A stretch of DNA of 64,000 nucleotides, taken from Cellulomonas timonensis. GTDB lineage: Bacteria > Actinomycetota > Actinomycetes > Actinomycetales > Cellulomonadaceae. Positions 1 through 8,027 of the stretch are shown one piece after another. Position 1 is the first letter of the stretch. Every line of letters starts with the position of its first letter. The notes under the pieces are model-generated. The model was not told the DNA's origin and did not search any database. It worked only from the letters and a program-made list of their open reading frames with translations. The stretch covers positions 310,001 through 374,000 of the forward strand of contig NZ_FCOT01000013.1 in assembly GCF_900046455.1 (NCBI RefSeq). The letters run 5' to 3'. The translations under genes and the position numbers were made by a program.

Positions 1-150
1 GAGCAGCACGTAGCGCGCGCGAGGCCCGCCCTTGTCGTCGATCAGGCCGTCGAGTGAGTCCACCCACTCGCCGGTCTCCTCGGGGTCGATGTCCGGTACC
101 TGGCTCAGCAAGCCGTTGATGAGCGGACCTGTGTCCTCGGTCGAAGCCAC
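1..150 (-). CDS. aceE: Pyruvate dehydrogenase E1, homodimeric type (N-terminal 50 residues, runs off the window)
   Basis: AceE is the thiamine-diphosphate enzyme that decarboxylates pyruvate and passes the acetyl group to lipoyl-E2 in the cytosol. Only 50 codons are present. They start at GTG 150-148 and read VASTEDTGPLINGLLSQVPD, followed by an acidic stretch containing DPEETGEWVDSLD, which is the typical start of actinobacterial AceE. The gene is divergent from the DUF3052 gene, an arrangement shared with M. tuberculosis Rv2241/Rv2239c. The catalytic domains lie outside the window, so the assignment rests on the N-terminal signature and synteny. The lipoate genes that serve this complex are at the far end of the window. 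Confidence 0.85.
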   Translation of the reverse strand, partial: MASTEDTGPLINGLLSQVPDIDPEETGEWVDSLDGLIDDKGGPRARYVLL

Positions 151-451
151 CTGTGCTCCTCGCCTCTCGTTCGCGGCGAGGCCATCAGCCTCAGCGCGCT
201 CTCTTGGCCCGGCGCCGTCGCGGCACGCTGCTGCGGCTCGACAGGTTCGGGTAGTCGCAGCCATTCTCCGACCTCGCAGCCCACAAAGTCACACCGGACA
301 CCGAAAATGGGACGTGACGTCCGCGACAGCGGACGCGGGAACGACACGACCAGCCCTTGCCAGAGCACCGTCCGGTGCGGTGGGCTACGGTTTGCGAGCA
401 TCAGCAGGTCGCCCTCCCGGGCGGTCGTGACGGAAGGGAACGGGTCAGGAC
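151..451. promoter_or_regulatory. Divergent promoter region of aceE and the DUF3052 gene
   Basis: This 301-base gap separates two divergent genes, so both promoters should lie here. I see no credible coding sequence; reading frames across it are low-complexity high-GC shadows. Two inverted repeats stand out, CGTCCGC-GACA-GCGGACG at 318-335 and GCACCG-TC-CGGTGC at 365-378. Either could be a regulator operator, but the factor cannot be named from sequence alone. Confidence 0.5.
318..335. repeat. Inverted repeat CGTCCGC-N4-GCGGACG
   Basis: Perfect 7-bp arms separated by GACA, in the middle of the aceE/DUF3052 divergent intergenic region. The symmetry fits a dimeric regulator site or a short hairpin. 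A second perfect palindrome lies 30 bases downstream at 365-378. Confidence 0.4.
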
Positions 452-874
452 GTGGCATCCACCGCGGACAACGCGGCTGCACAGGCGGCGGGTCGTCTCG
501 GAATCACCTCGGGTCAGGTGATCCAGGAGTTCGGATATGACGACGACGTCGACGGCGGCCTGCGGGGCGCGATCGAGGAGGCCACCGGGGCCGAACTCGT
601 CGACGAGGACTACGACGACGTCACTGACGGCGTCATCATCTGGTGGCGGGACGGCGACGGTGACCTCACCGACATGCTGGTCGACGCGCAGACCGTGCTC
701 GACGACGGGGGGACCATCTGGGTCTTCACGCCGAAGAAGGGCCGCACGGGGCACGTCGACCACGGCGAGCTCGAGGAGGCTGGCACCACAGCCGGCCTGC
801 ACGTGACGAGCACCTTCTCCATCGCCGATGACTGGTCGGCCACCCGTCTGGGCTACCGCGGGCGCGGTCGTTGA
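452..874 (+). CDS. DUF3052 family protein
   Basis: A 140-residue acidic protein of the actinobacterial DUF3052 family (the M. tuberculosis relative is Rv2239c, next to aceE and ahpE). It contains the family pattern AGRLGITSGQVIQEFGYDDD near residue 12, an acidic middle with DEDYDDV, and VFTPKKGRTGHVDHGELEE near residues 91-109. It has no signal peptide or membrane segment, so it should be cytosolic. Its biochemical role is not established. The GTG start at 452 was chosen because the family N-terminus aligns from there. The 3' end is 2 bases from the GTG of the peroxiredoxin gene (or overlaps a TTG at 871), so the two are probably cotranscribed. Confidence 0.85.
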   Translation: MASTADNAAAQAAGRLGITSGQVIQEFGYDDDVDGGLRGAIEEATGAELVDEDYDDVTDGVIIWWRDGDGDLTDMLVDAQTVLDDGGTIWVFTPKKGRTGHVDHGELEEAGTTAGLHVTSTFSIADDWSATRLGYRGRGR

Positions 875-876
875 CG

Positions 877-1350
877 GTGACAGCACAGCCGGCGCCGCTC
901 ATCGGCGCCCCGGCTCCAGACTTCACCCTCACCGACACCCACGGGACGCCGGTGACGCTCTCCGCGCTGCGGGGAGCCCCGGTCGTCCTCGTGTTCGTGC
1001 CGTTCGCGTTCTCGGGCATCTGCACCGGCGAGCTGTGCGAGCTGCGTGACAACATCGCGGCATTCGAGCAAGCGGGCGTCCGGCTCTTCGCGGTCTCCTG
1101 CGACCCGACGTTCTCCCAGCGGGCATGGGCCCAGCAGGAGGGCTACACGTTCGACCTGCTCTCCGACTTCTGGCCCCATGGGGAGGTCGCGCGCGCCTAT
1201 GGCGTGTTCGACGCCGAGCGGGGCCGGGCGCTGCGTGGCAGTTTCCTCATCGACGCCGACGGGGTACTGCGCTGGAGCGTCGTGAACCCCGCAGGGCAGG
1301 CGCGTGACCTGGCCGCCTACCGGGCCGCGCTCGACGGCCTGACAGCCTGA
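877..1350 (+). CDS. ahpE: Peroxiredoxin, AhpE type
   Basis: A 157-residue thioredoxin-fold peroxidase that reduces hydrogen peroxide and organic peroxides. The N-terminus IGAPAPDFTL and the active-site segment FVPFAFSGICTGELCELRD match AhpE, with the peroxidatic Cys in SGIC around residue 46. A second Cys follows five residues later (GELC); the mycobacterial enzyme lacks one there, so a different resolving chemistry is possible. The thioredoxin-fold sheet continues through FAVSCDPTFSQRAWA and the C-terminal GSFLIDADGVLRW. I prefer GTG 877; a TTG at 871 overlaps the upstream stop and would add two residues. The order aceE-DUF3052-ahpE is conserved in actinobacteria. Confidence 0.85.
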   Translation: MTAQPAPLIGAPAPDFTLTDTHGTPVTLSALRGAPVVLVFVPFAFSGICTGELCELRDNIAAFEQAGVRLFAVSCDPTFSQRAWAQQEGYTFDLLSDFWPHGEVARAYGVFDAERGRALRGSFLIDADGVLRWSVVNPAGQARDLAAYRAALDGLTA

Positions 1351-1411
1351 GGACGACGGCGCACACGCCTGCCGGGCCACGACCGGGCCGGTAGGCTGTG
1401 CGACCGTCGAG

Positions 1412-1485
1412 GGGCCTGTAGCTCAGCTGGTCAGAGCGCCGCGTTTACACCGCGGAGGTCGCCGGTTCGAAACCGGCCGGGCCCA
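1412..1485 (+). tRNA. tRNA-Val, anticodon TAC
   Basis: Folds as a full cloverleaf. The acceptor stem is GGGCCTG paired with CGGGCCC plus discriminator A, and the D arm contains GCTCAGCTGGTCAGAGC. The anticodon stem is CCGCG/CGCGG with loop TTTACAC (anticodon TAC, reads GTA). The T arm is GCCGG-TTCGAAA-CCGGC. The 3' CCA is not encoded, so it must be added after transcription. Confidence 0.95.
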
Positions 1486-1548
1486 CCCCCAGGAGTCTGC
1501 GCGTCATGCGGCGGAGCGGGCGGCGGAGCCCTGCTAGCGTCGGCGTCC

Positions 1549-2373
1549 GTGCACGTCGGCGAGTTGAACCTGTTCCCTGTGAAGTCCCTGCGTGGCGTCT
1601 CGGTCGAGTCCGCCGACGTCGAGCGTTTGGGCCTGGCCGGCGATCGGCGCTGGATGGTGGTGGACGAGCGCGGTGAGACGCTGACGGCGCGCAAGCTCCC
1701 TGCGATGCTCGCGATCACCGTCACCCTCGCGCCGCGGGGCATCGTGCTCCACACCGCCGGGCGCGCCCCGCTGAGCGTCCCCGAGCCCGCGGGCCGCGCT
1801 GACACGGCCGTCACCCTGTCGCGTCTCGAGGTGGCCACCGCTGCCGACGCCCGTGCGCATGCCTGGCTGTCCGAGGTGCTCGGCCGGCCTGTGCGCCTGG
1901 TGTGGCTTGACGACCCGTCCCGTCGGCCGATGTCGCAGGCGCACGGCGGCGGCCCGGGCGACCCGCTGAGCCTCGCCGATGCTGGGCCGCTGCTGCTCAC
2001 CACGGCGTCGTCGTTGCGCCAGCTCGACGCGTGGGCGGTGGAGGAGGCCCACGCCCGCGGCGAGGCCCCGGCGCCGATCGTGATGGAGCGGTTCCGGCCG
2101 AACCTCGTGGTGGCCGGCGACGACGTCGAGCCCTTCGCTGAGGACGCGTGGGGCCGACTCCGGATCGGCGACGTCGAGTACCGGTTCGCCGAGCACTGCG
2201 ACCGCTGCGTGCTCACCACCGTCGACCCGCACACGCGGCTGCGGGGCAAGGAGCCGCTGCGGTCCCTCGCCCTGCACCGCCGGTGGGACGGCAAGGTGTG
2301 GTTCGGCATCCGGGTGGTCCCCGTCGGCGCGGGGCGCGTGGCGGTGGGCGACGAGGTGGTCGTCACCGGCTGA
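1549..2373 (+). CDS. MOSC domain-containing protein
   Basis: A 274-residue protein with an N-terminal MOSC_N beta-barrel domain (residues 1-120: LNLFPVKSLRGVSVESADVE, GDRRWMVVDERGE) followed by a MOSC domain. The MOSC part includes FRPNLVVAG and the Cys-containing segment FAEHCDRCVLTTVDPHT, with RLRGKEPLRSLA after it. MOSC proteins relate to the C-terminal domain of molybdenum-cofactor sulfurase and bind molybdenum cofactor or sulfur. The conserved Cys in HCDRC is the candidate ligand. Substrate is unknown. GTG 1549 is used because the typical N-terminal strand begins directly after it. The gene is monocistronic as far as spacing shows. Confidence 0.85.
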   Translation: MHVGELNLFPVKSLRGVSVESADVERLGLAGDRRWMVVDERGETLTARKLPAMLAITVTLAPRGIVLHTAGRAPLSVPEPAGRADTAVTLSRLEVATAADARAHAWLSEVLGRPVRLVWLDDPSRRPMSQAHGGGPGDPLSLADAGPLLLTTASSLRQLDAWAVEEAHARGEAPAPIVMERFRPNLVVAGDDVEPFAEDAWGRLRIGDVEYRFAEHCDRCVLTTVDPHTRLRGKEPLRSLALHRRWDGKVWFGIRVVPVGAGRVAVGDEVVVTG

Positions 2374-2437
2374 GCGGGCTCAGCCTGATGCTGACGGCCC
2401 GTGCTCGGGTGTCCGGACGCCAGGTAGCGTTCATCCC

Positions 2438-3658
2438 GTGAGCACCCGCCCCGACCAGCACCCGACCCTGGCCGACGTCGTCCGGGTGCTCGACCGGCAC
2501 TACCCGCCCGGCACCGCCGAGCAGTGGGACTCCGTCGGCCTCATCACCGGTGACCCGGCCCAGCCGGTGCGCAAGGTGCTGCTCGCCGTCGATCCCGTGG
2601 ACGCTGTCGTCGACGAGGCGATCGCCTGGGGCGCGGACCTCGTCTTCGTGCACCACCCGTTGCTGCTCAAGGGCGTGCACTCCGTCGCGGCGACGACGTT
2701 CAAGGGCGCGCTGCTGCACAAGCTGATCCGCTCGGGCGTGGCGCTCTACAACGCGCACACCAACGCCGACGCGGCCGCCGGGGGAGTCGCGGAAGGGCTC
2801 GCGAGAGCCGTCGGGCTCGTCGACCTCGCACCGCTCGTCGCGATCCCGGCGGAGCCGCTCGACAAGCATGTCGTCTTCATCCCAGTGGCGGACGCCGGCC
2901 GGCTGGTCGACGCGCTGGCCGCGGCCGGCGCCGGCGCCATCGGTGAGTACGCGCGCTGCGCATGGCAGACCACCGGCGAGGGGACGTTCACACCGTCTGA
3001 TGCCGCGAATCCGGCGATTGGGCGCGCGGGCGAGGCGAGTGCCGTGGTCGAGGCGCGCGTCGAGATGGTCGCCCCGCGACGCCTGCGTGGCGCCGTCATC
3101 GCGGCGATGCGCTCGGCGCACCCCTACGAGGAGCCCGCGTTCGACGTGTGGGAGCGGGCCCGCTGGGACGGGCCCACGGGCACGGGCCGCGTCGGCCGGC
3201 TGGCCGAGCCGACGACGCTGCGCGGGTTCGCCGAGCGGGTCGCCCGCGCGCTGCCCCCGACCCCGCAGGGCGTGCGATTCGCGGGCGACCCCGACGGGCT
3301 CGTCGAGCGGGTCGCGGTCGTCGGCGGATCGGGCGACTCGCTGTTCGACGCGGTGCGGGGCGCGGGCGTCGACGCCTACCTCACCGCGGACCTGCGCCAC
3401 CACCCGGCCTCCGAGCAGCGCGAACGCGCCGAGTTCGAGGCCGGACCCGGGCGTCCCGCGGTCCCGTACCTCGTGGACGTCGCCCACTACGCGTCGGAGT
3501 GGCCCTGGCTCGCCCAGGCCGCCGCCGACCTCCGCACCTCGCTCGAGATCACCGGGACTACGGTGGAGACCAGGGTCAGCACGCTGCGCACCGACCCGTG
3601 GACCGACCGTGTCTCGAGCCCGGACCACGTCCCGCCGTCGGAAGGAACCGCACCGTGA
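2438..3658 (+). CDS. Nif3-like dinuclear metal centre protein
   Basis: A 406-residue member of the Nif3/YqfO family (often annotated GTP cyclohydrolase 1 type 2 homologue), a toroidal hexamer binding two metals. The expected metal-binding motifs are visible: VFVHHPLLLKGV near residue 70, the YNAHTNADAA motif near 108, and the C-terminal VGGSGDSLF, DAYLTADLRHH and VDVAHYASEW. The middle insertion (around residues 125-245) is the PII-like domain of the long form. The function in vivo is unsettled. It starts at GTG 2438. Its stop overlaps the next gene's GTG by 4 bases, making translational coupling likely; the same neighbours occur in M. tuberculosis (Rv2230c-Rv2228c). Confidence 0.88.
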   Translation: MSTRPDQHPTLADVVRVLDRHYPPGTAEQWDSVGLITGDPAQPVRKVLLAVDPVDAVVDEAIAWGADLVFVHHPLLLKGVHSVAATTFKGALLHKLIRSGVALYNAHTNADAAAGGVAEGLARAVGLVDLAPLVAIPAEPLDKHVVFIPVADAGRLVDALAAAGAGAIGEYARCAWQTTGEGTFTPSDAANPAIGRAGEASAVVEARVEMVAPRRLRGAVIAAMRSAHPYEEPAFDVWERARWDGPTGTGRVGRLAEPTTLRGFAERVARALPPTPQGVRFAGDPDGLVERVAVVGGSGDSLFDAVRGAGVDAYLTADLRHHPASEQRERAEFEAGPGRPAVPYLVDVAHYASEWPWLAQAAADLRTSLEITGTTVETRVSTLRTDPWTDRVSSPDHVPPSEGTAP

Positions 3659-4395
3659 CCACAGCACCCCCCGAGGAGCAGCGCCGGCTGCTCGACGTCC
3701 AGGAGCTCGACACCCGCCTGGACCAGATCGCGCACCGCCGCCGCACGCTCCCCGTGCTCGCGACCCTCGCCGAGCTGGACGGGCGGATCGCCGATCTCGA
3801 CACCGCCCTCGTCACCTCGCGCACTGCCGCGAACGACCTGCGCCGCGAGCTGAAGAAGGCCGAGACGGACGTCGAGCAGGTGCGCACGCGCGCCGACCGC
3901 GACCAGGCCCGCCTCGACTCGGGCTCCGGCAGCCCCAAGGACCTGCAGGCGTTGCAGCACGAGCTGGTCGCTCTGGGTCGGAGGCAGGCCGACCTCGAGG
4001 AGGTCGAGCTGGAGGTCATGGAGCGGCTCGAGGCGCATGAGGGCGCCCTGGCGGGGCTCACCCAGGCGCATGACGAGCTCATCGCGCAGCGCGGCGAGCT
4101 CGAGGCCGAGCGGGACAAGGCCCTGGCCGAGTTGGACGCGGAGGCGGAGCAGGTCACCGCGAAGCGCGCCGAGACCATCGCGCCGCTCGACGACAAGCTG
4201 GTCGCGCTGTATGAGCGGCTGCGCGGGCGGCTCGGCGGTGTCGCCGTGGCGCGGCTGCGGCATGGGCGCTCGGAGGGCAGCGGACTGCAGGTCCCCGGCA
4301 CCGAGCTGGCGCGGATCAAGGCGCTGCCGGCCGAGGAGATCGTGTTCTGCGAGGACTCGGGCCGGATCCTGGTGCGGGGCGAGGACGCCTACTGA
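3655..4395 (+). CDS. Coiled-coil 'zinc ribbon' family protein with a degenerate zinc ribbon
   Basis: A 246-residue homologue of the actinobacterial CT398/CdsZ-like family (M. tuberculosis Rv2229c position): a long antiparallel coiled coil, residues 10-180, then a short C-terminal zinc-ribbon region. Relatives carry two CxxC knuckles. Here the first is lost: after RLRHGR it reads SEGSG where relatives have Cys residues. The second has one Cys left (VFCEDSGRILVR). Three of the four expected zinc ligands are therefore missing, while the GRILVR tail is kept. The fold may persist without zinc. The start is GTG 3655, overlapping the Nif3 stop; the stop shares one base with the RNase H gene's ATG, so the three genes form an operon. 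Confidence 0.85.
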   Translation: MTTAPPEEQRRLLDVQELDTRLDQIAHRRRTLPVLATLAELDGRIADLDTALVTSRTAANDLRRELKKAETDVEQVRTRADRDQARLDSGSGSPKDLQALQHELVALGRRQADLEEVELEVMERLEAHEGALAGLTQAHDELIAQRGELEAERDKALAELDAEAEQVTAKRAETIAPLDDKLVALYERLRGRLGGVAVARLRHGRSEGSGLQVPGTELARIKALPAEEIVFCEDSGRILVRGEDAY

Positions 4396-5609
4396 TGGAC
4401 GCCGCCGGGGGGTCGGGGTCGCGCAGGAGGCTGATCGTCGAGGCGGACGGCGGGTCGCGCGGGAACCCTGGCCCTGCCGGATTTGGCGCGCTCGTGCGTG
4501 ACGCGCGCACCGGCGAGGTGCTGGCCGAGCGTGCCGAGCACCTGGGGCACACCACGAACAACGTCGCCGAGTACTCCGGCCTCGTCGCCGGGCTGCGCGC
4601 CGCCGCGGCGATCGACCCCGAGGCCGAGGTGGAGGTCCGCCTCGACTCGCGCTTGGTCGTGGAGCAGATGTCCGGCGCGTGGCAGATCAAGCACACCGAG
4701 ATGCGCCGGCTCGCGGATCTCGCACGCGCGGTGCTGCCCGCCGAGCGGGTGTCGTACACCTGGGTGCCGCGGGCGCAGAACGCCGCAGCGGACGCGCTCG
4801 CCAACGAGGCCATGGACACCGCACGCTCCATCGCGCGCGACCTGGCGCCTCGGGCCGCCGGTGCGGGCCTCAGTGGCGAGGAGGGGGCGCCCGGCGCCCC
4901 GGTCCCCGGCCGTGGCCGCCGCCCGTCGGGCGCCGCGCCCCGGTTTGACGACGCCGAGCCGGTCACCGTGGTCTTGCTGCGGCACGGCGAGACCTCGATG
5001 ACGGCGGCCGGCGGCTACTCGGGATCGTCCGAGCCGGGCCCGCCGCTCAGCGCGCAGGGCCGCCAGCAGGCCGCCGCCGCCGCCGAGCTGATCGAGCGGA
5101 TCGGCCGCGACCTCTGGGGCGACATCCCGTACCCGACGGAGATCATCGCGTCGCCGATGGTCCGCACGCAGGAGACCGCCGCTGTCGTCTCCGACCGCCT
5201 GGGGCTTCCGGTGCGCACGATGGAGCTCGTCAAGGAGGCGGACTTCGGCGAGTGGCAGGGCCTGACCGCCCAAGAGATCGAGCTTCGCTGGCCGGGGCTC
5301 CTGGAGCCGTGGCACACCCAGGCGGACGTGCGGCCCCCGGGCGGCGAGTCGATCGTGGACGTCGGTCGGCGCATCGCGCAGGTCTTCGCCGAGCTGTTGG
5401 CGGGGGGCGTCGACCGCACGGTCGTGGTGGTGAGCCACGCGGTCTCGATCCGGGCCGCTGTGGGCGTCGCGTTGGGCGCCCAGCCGTCGTCCTGGAGCAG
5501 GCTGCGCGTCGCGCCGGCCTCTCTGAGCATCGTGCGGCTGTTCGAGGATGGGCGCACCGAGGTCGCCGTGGCGGGCGCGCCGAGCGAGGGCTGGGCACGC
5601 GGGCGCTGA
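4395..5609 (+). CDS. Bifunctional RNase H / histidine phosphatase family protein
   Basis: A 404-residue fusion. Residues about 12-145 form a type I RNase H (VEADGGSRGNPGPAGFG, the Glu in NNVAEYSGL, LDSRLVVEQMSG, and the late Asp in NAAADALANEAM), which cuts RNA in RNA:DNA hybrids. Residues about 193-400 form a histidine-phosphatase domain (VVLLRHGETSMT with the catalytic RHG, a second basic site in SPMVRTQETA, EADFGEWQG, and VVSHAVSIRA). In mycobacteria the equivalent Rv2228c combines RNase H with an alpha-ribazole/acid phosphatase-like domain. A Gly/Pro-rich linker (residues 150-190) joins the domains. The ATG overlaps the previous stop by one base. Confidence 0.93.
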   Translation: MDAAGGSGSRRRLIVEADGGSRGNPGPAGFGALVRDARTGEVLAERAEHLGHTTNNVAEYSGLVAGLRAAAAIDPEAEVEVRLDSRLVVEQMSGAWQIKHTEMRRLADLARAVLPAERVSYTWVPRAQNAAADALANEAMDTARSIARDLAPRAAGAGLSGEEGAPGAPVPGRGRRPSGAAPRFDDAEPVTVVLLRHGETSMTAAGGYSGSSEPGPPLSAQGRQQAAAAAELIERIGRDLWGDIPYPTEIIASPMVRTQETAAVVSDRLGLPVRTMELVKEADFGEWQGLTAQEIELRWPGLLEPWHTQADVRPPGGESIVDVGRRIAQVFAELLAGGVDRTVVVVSHAVSIRAAVGVALGAQPSSWSRLRVAPASLSIVRLFEDGRTEVAVAGAPSEGWARGR

Positions 5610-5652
5610 CCGGCGCCACCCCGCAGGATGGGCGCCTGGTGAGCTGGCGCTG

Positions 5653-6429
5653 CTACCGCACCACGAGGGACAGCACGCGGGCGCCGCGGCCGGCGGGGCC
5701 GAGCTCGACGTCGTGCAGTTCGGAGCCGACGAGCTCGCCAGCGGCCGCGGCCAGTTGCTCCGCGTCGACCGGCTCGGGCGCCGCGCGGGCCAGCAGGTGC
5801 CGGGTGAGGACCCCACGCGTGTGCTTGGCGTGGTGCGAGACGACCGAGCGCTTGCCGTCGAGCTCGCGCAGCACGCGCACCGCCACCCACTGCGGGGCGC
5901 GGCTCGGGCGCCATGCCGCCAGGTACGCGGCAGAGCGGCAGTCCACGACGAGCTCCGCCTCCCCACGCGCGTCGAGCTCGGCGGCGAGCGGGTCACGCCA
6001 GGCGCGGGCCAACGGGCCGATCCCGGGCAGGTCCACGCCCATCGAGAGGCGGTAGGCGGGGATCTCGTCGTCGGGCGCGACCAGGCCCCAGAGCGCGGAG
6101 ACGACCCGCACCGACCGGGAGGCGCGCGCCGCCGCGGCGCCGGACAGCCCGGCGAGGCCGGCGGCGGCGTACAGCACGCCGGTGTAGACGTGCGCGGCCG
6201 GGGCGGTGGGCGCGACACGCAGGCTCACGTTGCGCGCGACCTCGTCGGCCAGGCTCGCGCCGACTCCGAGCACCGCGATCGCGTCGCCGCGGGCGCTGGC
6301 CTCGGCCAGCGCGTCGAGCACCTTCTCCCGCCACGGGTTCAGGGCCGGGGACGACAGCGCCGCGAGGTCGAGCGGGGAGCCCATGGCCGGCGCGGTCTTG
6401 CCTTCGGAAGGTGGGAGCAGCACGAGCAC
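5653..6429 (-). CDS. yaaA: Peroxide stress protein YaaA (DUF328)
   Basis: A 258-residue cytosolic YaaA/DUF328 protein. YaaA limits free intracellular iron during hydrogen peroxide stress in E. coli and binds DNA. The family start LVLLPPSEGKT is present after GTG 6429. The conserved internal segments are VYTGVLYAAA near residue 81, ALWGLVAPDDEIPAYRLSMG near residue 115, the WRDPL helix, VDCRSAAYLA, and SHHAKHTRG near residue 202. The gene converges on the RNase H/phosphatase gene with 43 bases between stops. Nothing in the flanks shows how it is controlled. Confidence 0.9.
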   Translation of the reverse strand: MLVLLPPSEGKTAPAMGSPLDLAALSSPALNPWREKVLDALAEASARGDAIAVLGVGASLADEVARNVSLRVAPTAPAAHVYTGVLYAAAGLAGLSGAAAARASRSVRVVSALWGLVAPDDEIPAYRLSMGVDLPGIGPLARAWRDPLAAELDARGEAELVVDCRSAAYLAAWRPSRAPQWVAVRVLRELDGKRSVVSHHAKHTRGVLTRHLLARAAPEPVDAEQLAAAAGELVGSELHDVELGPAGRGARVLSLVVR

Positions 6430-6518
6430 CCCCTGACTCTACGGCTCCGACATGGGGTGCCCAGCGGCGTGCGTGGGCGGTGTGCGCTGCCCGTGGGCAG
6501 CAGCGGCTAGGCTGGCGG

Positions 6519-6909
6519 CGCGGATGAGTCAGTCAGGCGGCCGCGTCGAGCCCTCGGGCTCGCCGAGGAACGTCCGGGCTCCATAGAGCGGGGTGGTGGG
6601 TAACACCCACCCGGGGTGACCCGCGGGACAGTGCCACAGAGAACAGACCGCCTCGCACGCTCCTCGGAGCAGGCGGGGTCAGGGTGAAACGGTGGTGTAA
6701 GAGACCACCAGCGTGCCGGGTGACCGGTGCGGCTAGGTAAACCCCACCCGGAGCAAGGTCAGACAGGGAGTGCTTGAGGGCTGCTCGCCCGAGCTCCCGG
6801 GTAGACCGCTGGAGGCGTGCGGCAACGCACGTCGTAGATGGATGGTCGCCACCCGTGTCCGGGCAACTGGGCACGGGGACAGAACCCGGCGTACGACTGG
6901 CTCATCCGC
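6519..6909 (+). ncRNA. rnpB: RNase P RNA (bacterial class A)
   Basis: The catalytic RNA of RNase P, which trims the 5' leader of pre-tRNAs. The ends pair over 15 bases with one G-U as P1 (GCGGATGAGTCAGTC at 6519-6533 with GACTGGCTCATCCGC at 6895-6909). The universal CR-I segment GAGGAACGTCCGGGCTCC begins near 6569. ACAGTGCCACAGAGAACAGA near 6629 and GGGTGAAACGGTGG, GGTAAACCCCACCCGGAGCA further on are the expected conserved core. The length of about 391 fits actinobacterial class A. An ORF in the opposite strand here is only a shadow. Confidence 0.95.
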
Positions 6910-7012
6910 GCTTTCTCCTTCGCCGCCGCACGCGTGTCGGTGGGTCGTTCTAGGGTGATCTTCACCACATGTGAACGCCGCTGTGCTGAACGTCGCTGTG
7001 CGAGGAGATCCC

Positions 7013-7570
7013 ATGACCACGCTGACCGGCCGTCCGAACACCGCGCTGCTCGTGATCGACATGCAGAACGGCGTCGTCGACGGGGCGCATGAGCGCACGT
7101 CCACCACCGCCCGCATCGCCGCACTGGTCGAGCGGGCTCGCGACGAGCGGGTCCCGGTCATCTGGGTGCGGCACTCCGACGAGGACATGCCGCTCGGCTC
7201 CGACTCCTGGCAGGGCATCCCCGAGCTGGTCCGCGACGACGCGGAGCCACTCGTCCACAAGGCCTACGGCGACTCGTTCGAGGGGACCGACCTCGACGAC
7301 GTGCTGGGCCGGGCGGGCGTCGGGCGGCTCGTGGTGACGGGCGCCGAGTCGGACGCCTGCGTCCGCTCCACCATCCACGGCGCGTTCACGCGCGGCTACG
7401 ACGTGACCCTCGTCAGCGACGCGCACACGACCGGCGACAAGTCGGCGTGGGGCGCGCCACCCCCCGAGCAGGTCATCGCGCACACCAATCTCTACTGGGG
7501 GTTCCAGGCCGCGCCCGGCCGCCTCGCGGCAGTCGTCCCGTCCGCGGACGTGGCGTTCCGGGGCGCCTGA
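7013..7570 (+). CDS. Isochorismatase-family cysteine hydrolase
   Basis: A 185-residue alpha/beta cysteine hydrolase. The catalytic Asp lies in ALLVIDMQNGVV (residue 16), the Lys in LVHKAYGDSF, and the Cys in VVTGAESDACVRSTIHGAF near residue 120. The family cleaves isochorismate, nicotinamide and other amides; the substrate here is not evident. The ATG at 7013 is preceded by GAGGAG at a good spacing, so upstream in-frame GTGs are not used. The RidA gene follows 61 bases later with its own ribosome site, and the two may be cotranscribed. Pairing with RidA suggests amide or imine clean-up, which is an inference. Confidence 0.88.
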   Translation: MTTLTGRPNTALLVIDMQNGVVDGAHERTSTTARIAALVERARDERVPVIWVRHSDEDMPLGSDSWQGIPELVRDDAEPLVHKAYGDSFEGTDLDDVLGRAGVGRLVVTGAESDACVRSTIHGAFTRGYDVTLVSDAHTTGDKSAWGAPPPEQVIAHTNLYWGFQAAPGRLAAVVPSADVAFRGA

Positions 7571-7631
7571 CCGCATTCCCCGATCCGACGCACGGTCCAG
7601 CAGGCACGCCCGCCCCAGGAAGGACTCGATC

Positions 7632-8024
7632 ATGAGCAGTCATCTCACACCGGTCGACCCACCCGAGCTGCATCAGAACCCAGCCTTCACGCAGGGCATG
7701 ATCGTGCCCGCCGGGCCGGTGCTCTACGTCGGCGGGCAGAACGGAGCCGACGGCTCGGGCGAGCTGCTCGACGGGCTCGGAGCGCAGACAGAGCAGGCGT
7801 TCCGCAACTTGCTGGCCGTCCTCGCGCACGCCGGCACGGGCCCCGAGCACGTGGCGAGGCTGACGATCTACCTCGCCGCCGGGATCGACCCCACCGAGGC
7901 CTACGCCGCGACGGCTTCGGTGTGGGGCAACAGGCGCACGGCGGTGACGGTCCTGGCGGTCACCCCGGCGCGACCGGGCGCCCTCGTGGAGATCGACGCG
8001 ATCGCCGCCGTCCCCGAGGGCTGA
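7632..8024 (+). CDS. RidA / YjgF family protein
   Basis: A 130-residue trimeric RidA-family protein, typically a 2-imino/enamine deaminase acting on reactive intermediates from PLP enzymes. Family signatures include VLYVGGQNGADGSGELLDG near residue 34, QTEQAFRNLLAVL, and VARLTIYLA. The usual catalytic Arg near the C-terminus (canonically in a ...ArG..VEI context) corresponds here to TPARPGALVEIDAIA, in which Arg-Pro-Gly is kept. The start at ATG 7632 has AGGAAGGA 9-16 bases upstream. The stop lies 3 bases from the stop of the convergent VOC gene. Confidence 0.85.
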   Translation: MSSHLTPVDPPELHQNPAFTQGMIVPAGPVLYVGGQNGADGSGELLDGLGAQTEQAFRNLLAVLAHAGTGPEHVARLTIYLAAGIDPTEAYAATASVWGNRRTAVTVLAVTPARPGALVEIDAIAAVPEG

Positions 8025-8027
8025 GGG

